Positions 1 to 7,796 of a stretch of DNA of 64,000 nucleotides are shown in pieces (the stretch's first letter is position 1; every line of letters begins with the position of its first letter). The translations under genes and the position numbers were made by a program. Under the pieces are notes generated by a model that was not told the DNA's origin, made no database searches, and saw only the letters and a list, made by a program, of their open reading frames with translations. Origin of the DNA: an uncultured Algibacter sp. (GTDB taxonomy: Bacteria; Bacteroidota; Bacteroidia; Flavobacteriales; Flavobacteriaceae); the NCBI RefSeq assembly GCF_947495675.1, contig NZ_CANLZX010000017.1:32708-96707 (forward strand). The letters are read 5' to 3'.

Positions 1-285
1 TTTCAAACCAGGAGAAATATCACCTAAAGTTTTTGTGTCTGCTGTTTTATTAGCAACAATTTCTGGAGTATCTCCTATTGCTGGCTGAAAACACTTAAAT
101 ACACCAAAACTTAAACCTAAAAGTACTACAACGCTGGCTGCAATTTGCATCCAACTAAACTTGTATGTTTTAGTTTCTGGCAAAGCCGTATTTAACTTAT
201 CAAGAAAACGTGTTTCATGATTTTTTGGCATGCGCTCACCTAATATTTTATCGTTTTTAAATAACTCTCTAAGATCTTGTGCCAT
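1..285 (-). CDS. Putative anti-sigma factor, N-terminal part (cut by window edge)
   Basis: The frame opens with ATG at 285 and stays open to the window edge, giving 95 residues. It starts MAQDLRELFKNDKILGERMP. A single membrane-spanning segment lies at about residues 45-62 (WMQIAASVVVLLGLSFGVF). Its start overlaps the end of the ECF sigma gene by 17 bases, so the two are translationally coupled. A short cytoplasmic N-terminus, one transmembrane helix and this position are typical of anti-sigma factors that hold their sigma factor at the membrane. No zinc-binding HxxxCxxC motif is seen in the visible part. The role is inferred from context; the C-terminal sensor part is outside the window. Confidence 0.6.
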   Translation of the reverse strand, partial: MAQDLRELFKNDKILGERMPKNHETRFLDKLNTALPETKTYKFSWMQIAASVVVLLGLSFGVFKCFQPAIGDTPEIVANKTADTKTLGDISPGLK

Positions 286-820
286 CTTTTTTAATTGTTA
301 ACAGATTTTGTAATTTTACTTTTCCTCTTGATAGTTGTGTTCTTGAAGCTACCTCAGAAATTTCTAAAATTTCGGAAATCTCTTGATGGTCATACCCTTC
401 AATTAAATACAACATCACAACATATTGATACTTATCTGGCAACTTATTAATAGCCACTTTTACATCGTTTAATGTAACGGTATCCTCTACTAACCAATTG
501 TCGTCTTTAGGCGTATCAACCACTTTAAGGTGCACCTCATTTAATTCCACTAAATGTTGTTTTTTAGCTTTTAGAAGGTCAATACTTTTATTAACAACAA
601 TACGTTTTAACCAAGCCCCAAAAGTAACTTCTGCTTTGTATTGATGAAGTTTTGTAAAAGCCTTAATGAAAGCTTCTTGTACCACATCTTCAGCATCAGC
701 AGTATCTTTTAAAAACCTTTTAGCAACAATATACATACCATCGCAGTACTGGTTGTATAACTGCAATTGTGCTTTCCGGTTGTTTTGTTTACATTTTTCA
801 ATAATGTCAACTTGAAACAT
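269..820 (-). CDS. ECF-type RNA polymerase sigma factor
   Basis: A 183-residue protein of normal length for extracytoplasmic-function sigma-70 factors. Region 2 is recognisable at about residues 22-90, including the DAEDVVQEAFIKAF core-binding segment and an aromatic-rich stretch (FGAWLKRIVVNKSIDLL). Region 4 is at about residues 120-175, with LPDKYQYVVMLYLIEGYDHQEI and the helix-turn-helix ISEILEISEVASRTQLSRG. It would direct RNA polymerase to a stress or surface-function regulon under control of the anti-sigma protein encoded immediately downstream in an overlapping frame. The regulon cannot be told from this window. It is transcribed away from the DUF2911 gene, with a 216-base divergent gap. 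Confidence 0.93.
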   Translation of the reverse strand: MFQVDIIEKCKQNNRKAQLQLYNQYCDGMYIVAKRFLKDTADAEDVVQEAFIKAFTKLHQYKAEVTFGAWLKRIVVNKSIDLLKAKKQHLVELNEVHLKVVDTPKDDNWLVEDTVTLNDVKVAINKLPDKYQYVVMLYLIEGYDHQEISEILEISEVASRTQLSRGKVKLQNLLTIKKDGTRS

Positions 821-1036
821 GCTTGATTAACTTTTGGTTTTAACCCTCAAAATGAAATAAATGCTCTTAACATAAAGTGGGCTTCGTTAGTTTATTTAAA
901 AGACGATTAAAAAACTGGAGTGTTGCAGAAAAAATAAAAAAAATTATTTTCATCAATAACAAATCTAAATAAATTAACGTTTGCTCTTTATAAGTTATTC
1001 CATTTAAATTATCTTTATACCCTAATATATCTTTGA

Positions 1037-1591
1037 ATGAACACCTTTTTAAAACGTCTTTTAATCTTATTATCTGTAGTAGCATTAGGACTATTTTTAT
1101 ATTCTACTTTTGTTGAAAATATTTTTGCAAAACGATTAAGTCCAAAAGATACTGTAGAATTCAAATTAAATGATTTAAAGCTAGAGGTTTTTTATAATCG
1201 ACCATATAGAAAAGAACGTGAAATTTTTGGTGCACTTGTGCCTTATAATCAAGTTTGGCGAACAGGTGCAAACGAAGCTACCACTTTTGAAACCAATAAA
1301 CCATTACAAGTTAATGGCATGCCACTTGAACCAGGGAAATATACTTTATGGACAGTTCCTAAAGATTCAACATGGACCGTTATTTTTAACTCTAAACAGT
1401 ATTCATGGGGTGTAAATGCAGAGATGCAACCTATGTGGGATCCAAATTACGATGCTTTAAATATTGAAGTACCTGTACAAAGATTACCTAATCATGTAGA
1501 GCAATTTACCATAGCTTTTGATAACTCTACAGACAACCTTTATTTAACAATGGCTTGGGACGATGTTAAAATTGCAGTACCCCTTAAATAA
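1037..1591 (+). CDS. DUF2911 family membrane-anchored protein
   Basis: A 184-residue protein with an N-terminal membrane anchor or uncleaved signal (about residues 5-28). The DUF2911 domain follows: VFYNRPYRKEREIFG, the strongly conserved VWRTGANEATTFET, LEPGKYTLWTVP and WTVIFNSKQYSWG. The family is widespread in Bacteroidota and its biochemical role is unknown. It stands alone on the + strand, divergent from the sigma factor. A near-consensus -7 element (TATCTTTA, 1010-1017) would give a leader of about 15 bases. A better match, TATCTTTG (1028-1035), ends one base before the ATG and is too close to serve this start. Confidence 0.9.
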   Translation: MNTFLKRLLILLSVVALGLFLYSTFVENIFAKRLSPKDTVEFKLNDLKLEVFYNRPYRKEREIFGALVPYNQVWRTGANEATTFETNKPLQVNGMPLEPGKYTLWTVPKDSTWTVIFNSKQYSWGVNAEMQPMWDPNYDALNIEVPVQRLPNHVEQFTIAFDNSTDNLYLTMAWDDVKIAVPLK

Positions 1592-1630
1592 GTTTTCATT
1601 ATCCGTTTTAATAAACAGTAATCTGAGAAA

Positions 1631-1638
1631 TAAATTTG
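1631..1638 (+). promoter_or_regulatory. -7 promoter element of meaB
   Basis: TAAATTTG matches the Bacteroidota -7 consensus TAnnTTTG exactly and lies 27 bases before the GTG start of meaB. No convincing -33 TTG is seen at the usual spacing. Confidence 0.55.
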
Positions 1639-1665
1639 TAAATTAGACCAACATTTTCTCAACTG

Positions 1666-2742
1666 GTGTCAAAACAAAAAAAATCGGCTTTAAAAGAAAA
1701 CAAAGGTATTTCTGTTTCGGAAATTACTAATAAATCTTCTATTGAATCTATTAAGAAAAAACGCAAAACAAAAATTGACACAGATGCTTTATTAGCTTCA
1801 ATTTTAAAAAAAGATGTTACAGCCCTAAGTAGAGCAATTACTCTTGTTGAGAGTAAAAACCCCAAACATAAAAAGCAAGCTAATACTTTATTAAAAGCAT
1901 GTTTACCTTATGCCAATAACTCTATTAGAATTGGTGTAACTGGTGTTCCTGGTGTTGGCAAAAGTACTTTTATTGAAGCTTTCGGGAAACATCTTACAAG
2001 TATTGGAAAACGTATAGCAGTATTAGCGATAGACCCAAGTAGCACTATAACAAAGGGTAGTATTTTAGGTGATAAAACCCGAATGGAAGATTTGGTTAAA
2101 GACAAAAATGCTTTTATTCGACCTTCTGCATCAGGTGAATCTTTAGGTGGTGTAGCCAGAAAAACAAGAGAATCCATTATTTTATGTGAAGCTGCTGGCT
2201 TTGATGTTATAATAATTGAAACCGTAGGAGTTGGACAAAGTGAAACGACTGTTCACAGTATGGTTGATTTCTTTTTACTTTTAAAACTAGCAGGAGCTGG
2301 TGATGAACTACAAGGAATAAAACGTGGTATTATTGAAATGGCAGACAGTATTGCTATTAATAAAGCCGATGGTGATAACTTAAAAAAAGCAAAATTAGCA
2401 AAAGTAGAATTTAATAGAGCTCTTCACTTATATCCTGAAAAATCATCAAATTGGCTACCAAAAGTCATTTTATGTAGTGCTTTACAAAATGAAGGTATAG
2501 ATTCCATTTGGAACATTATTTTAGAATACATTGAAATTACTACAAAAAATAATTTCTTTAGTAAAAAAAGAAATGAACAAAATAAATTTTGGCTAATCCA
2601 AACTATAGAAGAGCAATTAAAATCTGATTTTTTTAACAAGCCAAAAATTAAAAAAGCTTTAGCAAATCAAATTCAACTTTTAGAAAGTAATAAAACTACT
2701 CCTTTTGCTGCAGCAGATTATTTATTAAATCTTAATAATTAA
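1666..2742 (+). CDS. meaB: Methylmalonyl-CoA mutase-associated GTPase MeaB (ArgK family)
   Basis: A P-loop GTPase of the G3E/SIMIBI class that protects and reloads B12-dependent methylmalonyl-CoA mutase. Visible motifs are Walker A GVPGVGKS (about residues 93-100), the MeaB signature region AIDPSSTITKGSILGDKTRM, IRPSASGESLGGVARKTRE, the switch-like IIETVGVGQSE, and the base-recognition NKAD. At 358 residues it is slightly long because of a lysine-rich N-terminal extension of about 60 residues. The start is GTG (1666), placed just after a -7 element; no in-frame ATG lies upstream of the GTPase core. The mutase genes are not in this window. The stop codon overlaps that of the convergent PAP2 gene. 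Confidence 0.93.
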   Translation: MSKQKKSALKENKGISVSEITNKSSIESIKKKRKTKIDTDALLASILKKDVTALSRAITLVESKNPKHKKQANTLLKACLPYANNSIRIGVTGVPGVGKSTFIEAFGKHLTSIGKRIAVLAIDPSSTITKGSILGDKTRMEDLVKDKNAFIRPSASGESLGGVARKTRESIILCEAAGFDVIIIETVGVGQSETTVHSMVDFFLLLKLAGAGDELQGIKRGIIEMADSIAINKADGDNLKKAKLAKVEFNRALHLYPEKSSNWLPKVILCSALQNEGIDSIWNIILEYIEITTKNNFFSKKRNEQNKFWLIQTIEEQLKSDFFNKPKIKKALANQIQLLESNKTTPFAAADYLLNLNN

Positions 2743-3311
2743 GAAAGCTCAAACCGATTTAATAAATATTTAGCTAATTTATAAAACATATATCCTGACA
2801 TAACTCCAAAAGTTAAACCACATACTATATCTAAAGGATAATGTACACCTAAATATATTCTGCTATAAGCAACAATTAAGCTTACTAAAATTAAAACATA
2901 AATTAACCGTTTATAATAAGGCTTTAATAAGAGACCTCCAAAAATAGCCACCGCCATAGAGTTTGATGAATGCCCAGAAAAGAACCCATATTTACCACAA
3001 CGTACAGCAATAAATCTAATATTATCTGCAATTTCGGCAGCACCACATGGCCTAGGACGCATAAATGTACGCTTAAAAACATTAGTAATTTGATCTGTAA
3101 ATGTAATCATCAAAGCCATGACTACTATTAAAAGTAACATTCCTTTTAGGCCATAATTTTTATAAAATAAAAAAAGTAATAGGACACCTAAAATAGTGCC
3201 AAATATAAACTTATTAGTTATGTTTAGCCATAAACCATCCCAAGTTGAAGAACCTAAATTATTTAAAAAAACAAATAATTTGGTATCGTATTCTAAAAGT
3301 TGTTCAATCAT
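2739..3311 (-). CDS. PAP2-family lipid phosphatase
   Basis: A 190-residue integral membrane protein with about five or six hydrophobic helices. It carries all three PAP2 active-site motifs in order: KRTFMRPRP (K-x6-RP), FSGHSSN (SGH) and SRIYLGVHYPLD (SR-x5-H-x3-D). Members dephosphorylate phosphatidic acid, phosphatidylglycerophosphate or undecaprenyl pyrophosphate at the membrane surface; which one cannot be told from sequence. It is the last of three - strand genes (MATE, small acidic protein, PAP2) and converges on meaB with overlapping stop codons. Confidence 0.92.
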   Translation of the reverse strand: MIEQLLEYDTKLFVFLNNLGSSTWDGLWLNITNKFIFGTILGVLLLFLFYKNYGLKGMLLLIVVMALMITFTDQITNVFKRTFMRPRPCGAAEIADNIRFIAVRCGKYGFFSGHSSNSMAVAIFGGLLLKPYYKRLIYVLILVSLIVAYSRIYLGVHYPLDIVCGLTFGVMSGYMFYKLAKYLLNRFELS

Positions 3312-3335
3312 TTATTTTGAATGTTTCAATAAATT

Positions 3336-3563
3336 CTATTCGTCATACTTAGCTACTTCACTATCATAAAAATCAGTTGCTTCTCTTATAGCATTTTCAG
3401 TTTCTGTTTCCAATTCTTTTTGGTCTTCAGCATCAAAGTCTTCAAACCATTCAACCTCATCATTTTCAAGGTTAATTATAAATCTAGGAAATTCAGTATG
3501 AATAACATATATAGCATTAGGGAATTCTGTATTATCGCCAAGTATAAATTTAGGTAAAGTCAT
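3336..3563 (-). CDS. Small acidic conserved hypothetical protein
   Basis: A 75-residue, strongly acidic protein without a signal peptide or membrane segment. The N-terminal half looks beta-rich (IYVIHTEFPRFIINL), followed by an acidic helix (FDAEDQKELETETENAIREA). I recognise it only as a type common in Flavobacteriia genomes, with no known function. It lies 9 bases after the MATE gene and 24 bases before the PAP2 gene on the same strand. A TAATTTTG element (- strand, 3592 to 3585), inside the 3' end of the MATE gene, could give it its own promoter. Confidence 0.75.
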   Translation of the reverse strand: MTLPKFILGDNTEFPNAIYVIHTEFPRFIINLENDEVEWFEDFDAEDQKELETETENAIREATDFYDSEVAKYDE

Positions 3564-3572
3564 TTTTTAAGT

Positions 3573-4949
3573 TTATTTGTTAGACAAAATTAGTTTTTTT
3601 GTCAAATAGTTAAATCGAATATACAATAAAATTGATGCTGTAGTTAAACCCGCCAATAATCCTAACCAAATACCAAAACTGCCATAAGCATCTTCTTTAC
3701 CTAAGAACCAACTAATTGGAAAGCCAACTAACCAGTAAGATATAAAGGTAATAATAGTTGGTATTTTAACATCTTGCAATCCGCGTAAAGCACCTAAAAC
3801 TACAACCTGAATACTATCACTTATTTGAAAAATAGCTGCTGCTATTAATAATTTTGAGGCGATACTAACTACTTCCATGTTATCGACTAAGTTTTCTGCA
3901 TCATCATAATCAACATATATTCTTGGTAAATAGTCATGAAATATAAAGAATAAAATAGCAAAACCAATAGCTAGTATGATGCCCATTAAAAATAAAGAAA
4001 AGGCTATTCTTCGTAATTCAAAATAGGCTTTCAATCCTTTTTGGTTTCCAACACGAATCATAGCAGCTACACTTAAACCCATGGCCACCATAAAAGTCAT
4101 TGAGCCTAAATTTAAAGCTATTTGATTAGCCGCTTGTGGGTTTTTACCAAGTAAACCACTTAACCATATAGCAGCTGTAAAAATAGCTACTTCAAAAAAC
4201 ATTTGCATAGCACTTGGAGCTCCTAAATTCATTATTTTTTTAATCATTAACTTATCCAATACAAAGAATTTAATATTGGTTACAAAGGCTATTGATTTTT
4301 TATTTCCTTTTAATAAAAACCACAAATACAAAACCATAACTATTCTTGACACTAAAGTTCCGTAAGCAGCACCAACAATACCTAATTCTGGAAAACCAAA
4401 TTTTCCAAATATTAATATGTAATTTAAAACGATATTTATAATGTTTGCTAAAAGGGTTGCATACATAGGAAATTTAGTCATAGATAAGCCATCACTAAAT
4501 TGTTTAAAACCTTGAAAAATTATTAGAGGAATTAAAGAAAATGCCACCAAATCTAAATATGGTATTGCTAACTCAACAACCTCTACAGGTTGCTTCATTA
4601 AATACATTAAAGGCTTTGCAAAGAAAACTAATAAAAAAAGCAAAACTCCTAAAACGGTACACAAAAACAATCCGTTTTTAAATGTAGATTTACCTTTAAC
4701 AAAATCTTTTGAAGCATCAGCCTCAGCTATTAATGGTGTAATAGCTGTTGAAAAACCAATCCCTAAAGACATGGCTACAAACATAAAACTGTTTCCTAAA
4801 GATACAGCAGCTAATTCTGCAGTACCTAATTGACCAACCATAATATTATCTACAAAACTAACAAAAGTATGCCCTAACATACCTAACATAACTGGTGCAG
4901 CAAGTTGCCAATTATATTTAAATTCTTTTGTGTATTGTGATAATTGCAT
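3573..4949 (-). CDS. MATE family multidrug/Na+ antiporter
   Basis: A 458-residue polytopic membrane protein with about twelve hydrophobic helices in the two-lobed MatE layout. The family signature is visible near the N-terminus (LAAPVMLGMLGHTFVSFVDNIMVGQLGTAELAAVSLG) and is echoed in the second half (NLGAPSAMQMFFEVAIFTAA, NQIALNLGSMTFMVAMGLSVAAMIRVGN). MATE proteins export cationic drugs or metabolites using a Na+ or H+ gradient. Substrate is unknown. A -7 element ends 5 bases before the ATG, so the mRNA is probably leaderless or nearly so. Confidence 0.93.
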   Translation of the reverse strand: MQLSQYTKEFKYNWQLAAPVMLGMLGHTFVSFVDNIMVGQLGTAELAAVSLGNSFMFVAMSLGIGFSTAITPLIAEADASKDFVKGKSTFKNGLFLCTVLGVLLFLLVFFAKPLMYLMKQPVEVVELAIPYLDLVAFSLIPLIIFQGFKQFSDGLSMTKFPMYATLLANIINIVLNYILIFGKFGFPELGIVGAAYGTLVSRIVMVLYLWFLLKGNKKSIAFVTNIKFFVLDKLMIKKIMNLGAPSAMQMFFEVAIFTAAIWLSGLLGKNPQAANQIALNLGSMTFMVAMGLSVAAMIRVGNQKGLKAYFELRRIAFSLFLMGIILAIGFAILFFIFHDYLPRIYVDYDDAENLVDNMEVVSIASKLLIAAAIFQISDSIQVVVLGALRGLQDVKIPTIITFISYWLVGFPISWFLGKEDAYGSFGIWLGLLAGLTTASILLYIRFNYLTKKLILSNK

Positions 4950-4953
4950 TTTG

Positions 4954-4961
4954 CAAAAATA
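4954..4961 (-). promoter_or_regulatory. -7 promoter element of the MATE gene
   Basis: On the - strand this reads TATTTTTG, an exact TAnnTTTG match. Transcription would begin at about 4948-4950, at the ATG itself (4949). Confidence 0.5.
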
Positions 4962-5073
4962 ACCTTTACGTTATACTTATTATAAATTTGATAATTTTCT
5001 TTTGACAAAAAAACCAAATTAACAAATGTTAATAATTGTTTAAAACTATGATTATAAATAGAATTGATTTTTT

Positions 5074-5081
5074 TACATTTG
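5074..5081 (+). promoter_or_regulatory. -7 promoter element of candidate small RNA
   Basis: TACATTTG is an exact TAnnTTTG match on the + strand, where no protein gene follows until 9171. A -33 TTG at ideal spacing is not found; a TTG at 5064-5066 is too close. Confidence 0.45.
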
Positions 5082-5085
5082 CTGT

Positions 5086-5206
5086 GCCTTAAATCAATCT
5101 CCTTAATGATTGATAGCACTTAGAAATATTTAGTTTTTTATAGGGATAAATTACTAGTAAATAGGTTTCTAAATGAAAAGGAGGAATATTAATTTCCTCC
5201 TTTTTT
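5086..5206 (+). ncRNA. Candidate intergenic small RNA, about 120 nt
   Basis: Between the MATE and nitronate monooxygenase genes, both on the - strand, lies a + strand unit with a -7 element (5074-5081), three hairpins and a strong terminator. Hairpin 1: ATCAATC (5093-5099) pairs with GATTGAT (5108-5114), with flanking GTGC/GCAC. Hairpin 2: a 12-pair stem of 5121-5132 with 5158-5171, carrying a two-base GG bulge and a 25-base loop. Hairpin 3 is the terminator. No open frame of note lies within it on this strand. I do not recognise the SRP, 6S, tmRNA or RNase P core sequences in it. The structure is predicted by eye only; expression is not shown. Confidence 0.5.
5176..5206 (+). terminator. Strong intrinsic terminator
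   Basis: Eleven-pair stem (5176-5186 with 5194-5204, AAAAGGAGGAA/TTCCTCCTTTT) with a 7-base loop and a long T-rich tail on the + strand. On the - strand only four T follow the stem, so it works best for the + strand unit but may also end the nitronate monooxygenase transcript. Confidence 0.8.
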
Positions 5207-5211
5207 ATTTT

Positions 5212-6153
5212 TTAAAGTTTTGATACTTCTCTTTTAGAATCCTCAAACTCCTTAATAATATCTTCAACTATTTTAGATACAGGTTTAATGTCGTTAATTA
5301 AACCAGATACTTGACCTATTTCTAACTCGCCTTCATTTAGATCTCCTTCAAACATGCCTTTTTTAGCCCTTGCTCTACCTAATAATTCTTTAAGTTGTTC
5401 TGTAGTTGGTGATTTTTTATATAAATCTTGAATTTGATTATAGAAATCGTTTTTTAATAATCTAACAGGCGCAAATTCTTTTAAAGTTAATTGTGTATCA
5501 CCTTCTTTTGCTTCAACTACAATGTTTTTAAATGCATCATGGGCCGAACTTTCTTCACTAGCAACAAAACGGCTTCCTATTTGAACACCATCTGCTCCCA
5601 AAATCATGGTTGCTAACATGGCCTGACCAGTTGCAATTCCTCCTGCAGCAATTAAAGGTATTTGTACTTTTTCTTTTACCATTGGTATTAAAGCAAGGGT
5701 TGTAGTTTCATCTCTACCATTGTGTCCACCAGCTTCAAAACCTTCTGCAACAATAGCATCTACGCCTGCTTGTTGCGCTTTTAAAGCAAATTTCACACTA
5801 CTCACAACATGAACTACTGTAATTCCACGTTCTTTTAACCAAGTTGTCCAAGTTTTAGGGTTTCCTGCAGAAGTAAAAACAATGTTAACACCTTCTTCTA
5901 CAATAATGTGCATGATTTCCTCAATATTAGGATATAACATTGGTACATTTACACCAAAAGGTTTATTGGTAGCTTTTTTACATTTTTGAATATGTTCGCG
6001 TAAAACTTCTGGATACATTGAACCAGCTCCAATAAGTCCTAATATACCAGAATTACTTGAAGCAGAAGCCAATCGCCAACCACTATTCCAAATCATTCCT
6101 GCTTGTATAATTGGATATTTTATTTTGAATAGAGATGTAATTCTATTAGACAT
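5212..6153 (-). CDS. Nitronate monooxygenase family FMN oxidoreductase
   Basis: A 313-residue TIM-barrel flavoprotein of the 2-nitropropane dioxygenase/nitronate monooxygenase family. Visible motifs are KYPIIQAGMIWNSG at the N-terminus, NKPFGVNVPML, VAEGFEAGGHNGRDE (with the conserved histidine), PLIAAGGIATG and the phosphate-binding GADGVQIGSRF. Members oxidise alkyl nitronates with FMN and oxygen; some relatives (FabK) are enoyl-ACP reductases, but a fabI is present in this window, so that role is less likely. Its ATG overlaps the stop of the upstream subtilase gene (TAATG), so both are likely cotranscribed. Confidence 0.88.
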   Translation of the reverse strand: MSNRITSLFKIKYPIIQAGMIWNSGWRLASASSNSGILGLIGAGSMYPEVLREHIQKCKKATNKPFGVNVPMLYPNIEEIMHIIVEEGVNIVFTSAGNPKTWTTWLKERGITVVHVVSSVKFALKAQQAGVDAIVAEGFEAGGHNGRDETTTLALIPMVKEKVQIPLIAAGGIATGQAMLATMILGADGVQIGSRFVASEESSAHDAFKNIVVEAKEGDTQLTLKEFAPVRLLKNDFYNQIQDLYKKSPTTEQLKELLGRARAKKGMFEGDLNEGELEIGQVSGLINDIKPVSKIVEDIIKEFEDSKREVSKL

Positions 6154-7772
6154 TATTGCTTAATGAGTTTTAATGTTTTTGAAATCGTATTATGTTGCAA
6201 TTTTACAATGTAAATACCTTTTGGTATATCATGAACATATATTGCATTTTGATTATTTTTTAAAATAGTGTAATTATTAATTTCTTTTCCTAGTATATTA
6301 TAAATTCTTAATGTTGTTGTACCATTATCTGAAGGCAATTTTATATACAACTTATCTTTAACTGGATTAGGATAAATATTAATATCGTCGGAACTTTCCG
6401 ATTTAACAAGTAAGGTTGAATTTAATGCCAACTCCAGATTTGGTATACCATAACCTAAAAAATAATCTGGAGAATTATATTGAGATGCAGATTCTCTAAC
6501 TAATTGCATAATTTCGCCATTGGTTTTATTTGGCAAAGCTTGCCATAAACAAATAATACCTCCTGCCAAAATAGGTGAACTAAAAGAGGTACCGTTAGCT
6601 GTAGCAATAACATCGTTTTCGGTTATTACATAACTAGCTTGCCCTTGGGCAACTACATCTGGTTTTTGAGTAGGTTGAAAAGAACTACCAATAGAACTAA
6701 AAGAAGCGTAATTACCTGAAGCATTAACTGCTCCAATAGATAAAACATTTGGCGAATCGGCTGGTGCACCTACTCCTCCATTTCCAGAGTTTCCTGCAGA
6801 AGTAATTAGTAAAAGTCCTTTTTCAAAAGCTATATTGGCACCTTTAGTAATATAAGCTGTATAACCATCAAGATCAAATTTGGAATAATTATAATTAGGA
6901 TTATCAAAAGTTGTATATCCTAAAGATGTATTTATAACATCTACCCCCAAACTATCAGCACGTTCTGCAGCTTCTACCCAATAGCTTTCTTCTACAGGGT
7001 TTTCATTAGGTGCATCTTCAGTTATAAATAAATAATAAGAAGCATCAGGTGCTGTTCCAACAAATTGATTTTCAACATAACCAGCCATATCGCTTAATAC
7101 TAAAGTGCCATGATTACTTGTTGTACCTGTATAAACATCAACATCTCTATTTACAAAATCGTAACTTCCTAAAATATTACCTGCATTTCTTAACCTCTCA
7201 AATGAGGACATTGTATTTACATTAGGGAAGCCTGCATCTAAAACTGCCACAGTCATTCCTGTTCCTGTAAAATCGGCAAGGTGTAATTTATCACCCTTAA
7301 TCATTTCTATTTGATTGGATGCATTCCCGTAATTAAAGTTCGTAAAAGTACCTTCTAATTTAAAAAGTTTATTCTTTTTATTTTTTGTTTCACTATTTTT
7401 TGAATTAAGGCTCTTATCTGCAAAATCAATATAGCTAACAAATGCTAAGCTTGACAACCCTTGAATTGTCGTTTGCAAACCTCTAACATGTAATGCATTA
7501 AACCATTTAGACTTTGCTAAAACAGATATCCCTGTAGTATTTTTAATTTGAGCAATATAGGACTCATTGACTGGTACATCTCTTTCATCAATGGGAATAC
7601 CATGAGTGTTTTTTCTATCTATGGCTTCTTGGGATAGTATAGTTATTGGATTAGCTAATGAAGTTGTTACATTTTGTTTGTCGGCTAAATACACCCAAGC
7701 ATCTTCAAATTGAGCAAAAAGAGTAAAACTGAAACAATAGAAAATTAAAGGTAATAGTATTATTTTTTTCAT
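6153..7772 (-). CDS. Secreted S8 (subtilisin-like) serine peptidase with T9SS sorting domain
   Basis: A 539-residue protein with a signal peptide ending near FTLFAQ. The catalytic triad is complete: Asp179 (TVAVLDAGF), His221 (NHGTLV) and Ser396 (GTSFSSP), with the oxyanion Asn328 (SAGNSG). The last 75 or so residues form a type A C-terminal sorting domain (INIYPNPVKDKLYI, LRIYNILGKEI, PKGIYIVKL, ending KTLKLIKQ). That domain directs export through the type IX secretion system and attachment to or release from the cell surface. A propeptide-like region (about 25-150) precedes the protease domain. It is followed by the nitronate monooxygenase gene in an overlapping frame. Confidence 0.95.
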   Translation of the reverse strand: MKKIILLPLIFYCFSFTLFAQFEDAWVYLADKQNVTTSLANPITILSQEAIDRKNTHGIPIDERDVPVNESYIAQIKNTTGISVLAKSKWFNALHVRGLQTTIQGLSSLAFVSYIDFADKSLNSKNSETKNKKNKLFKLEGTFTNFNYGNASNQIEMIKGDKLHLADFTGTGMTVAVLDAGFPNVNTMSSFERLRNAGNILGSYDFVNRDVDVYTGTTSNHGTLVLSDMAGYVENQFVGTAPDASYYLFITEDAPNENPVEESYWVEAAERADSLGVDVINTSLGYTTFDNPNYNYSKFDLDGYTAYITKGANIAFEKGLLLITSAGNSGNGGVGAPADSPNVLSIGAVNASGNYASFSSIGSSFQPTQKPDVVAQGQASYVITENDVIATANGTSFSSPILAGGIICLWQALPNKTNGEIMQLVRESASQYNSPDYFLGYGIPNLELALNSTLLVKSESSDDINIYPNPVKDKLYIKLPSDNGTTTLRIYNILGKEINNYTILKNNQNAIYVHDIPKGIYIVKLQHNTISKTLKLIKQ

Positions 7773-7796
7773 AACAAAAAGTATTGTTATGCTAAG

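Noticed and set aside
867..1085. A 72-codon - strand reading frame across the sigma factor/DUF2911 gap
   Set aside because: It overlaps the start of DUF2911, has no family resemblance and no promoter or conserved feature; likely chance in AT-rich DNA.
4883..5119. A 78-codon - strand reading frame in the gap before the MATE gene
   Set aside because: Composition looks random, it overlaps the MATE N-terminus, and the region is better explained by the + strand small RNA unit.
5212..6153. FabK-type enoyl-ACP reductase
   Set aside because: The sequence fits the nitronate monooxygenase group, and a canonical fabI is present at 35792-36610.
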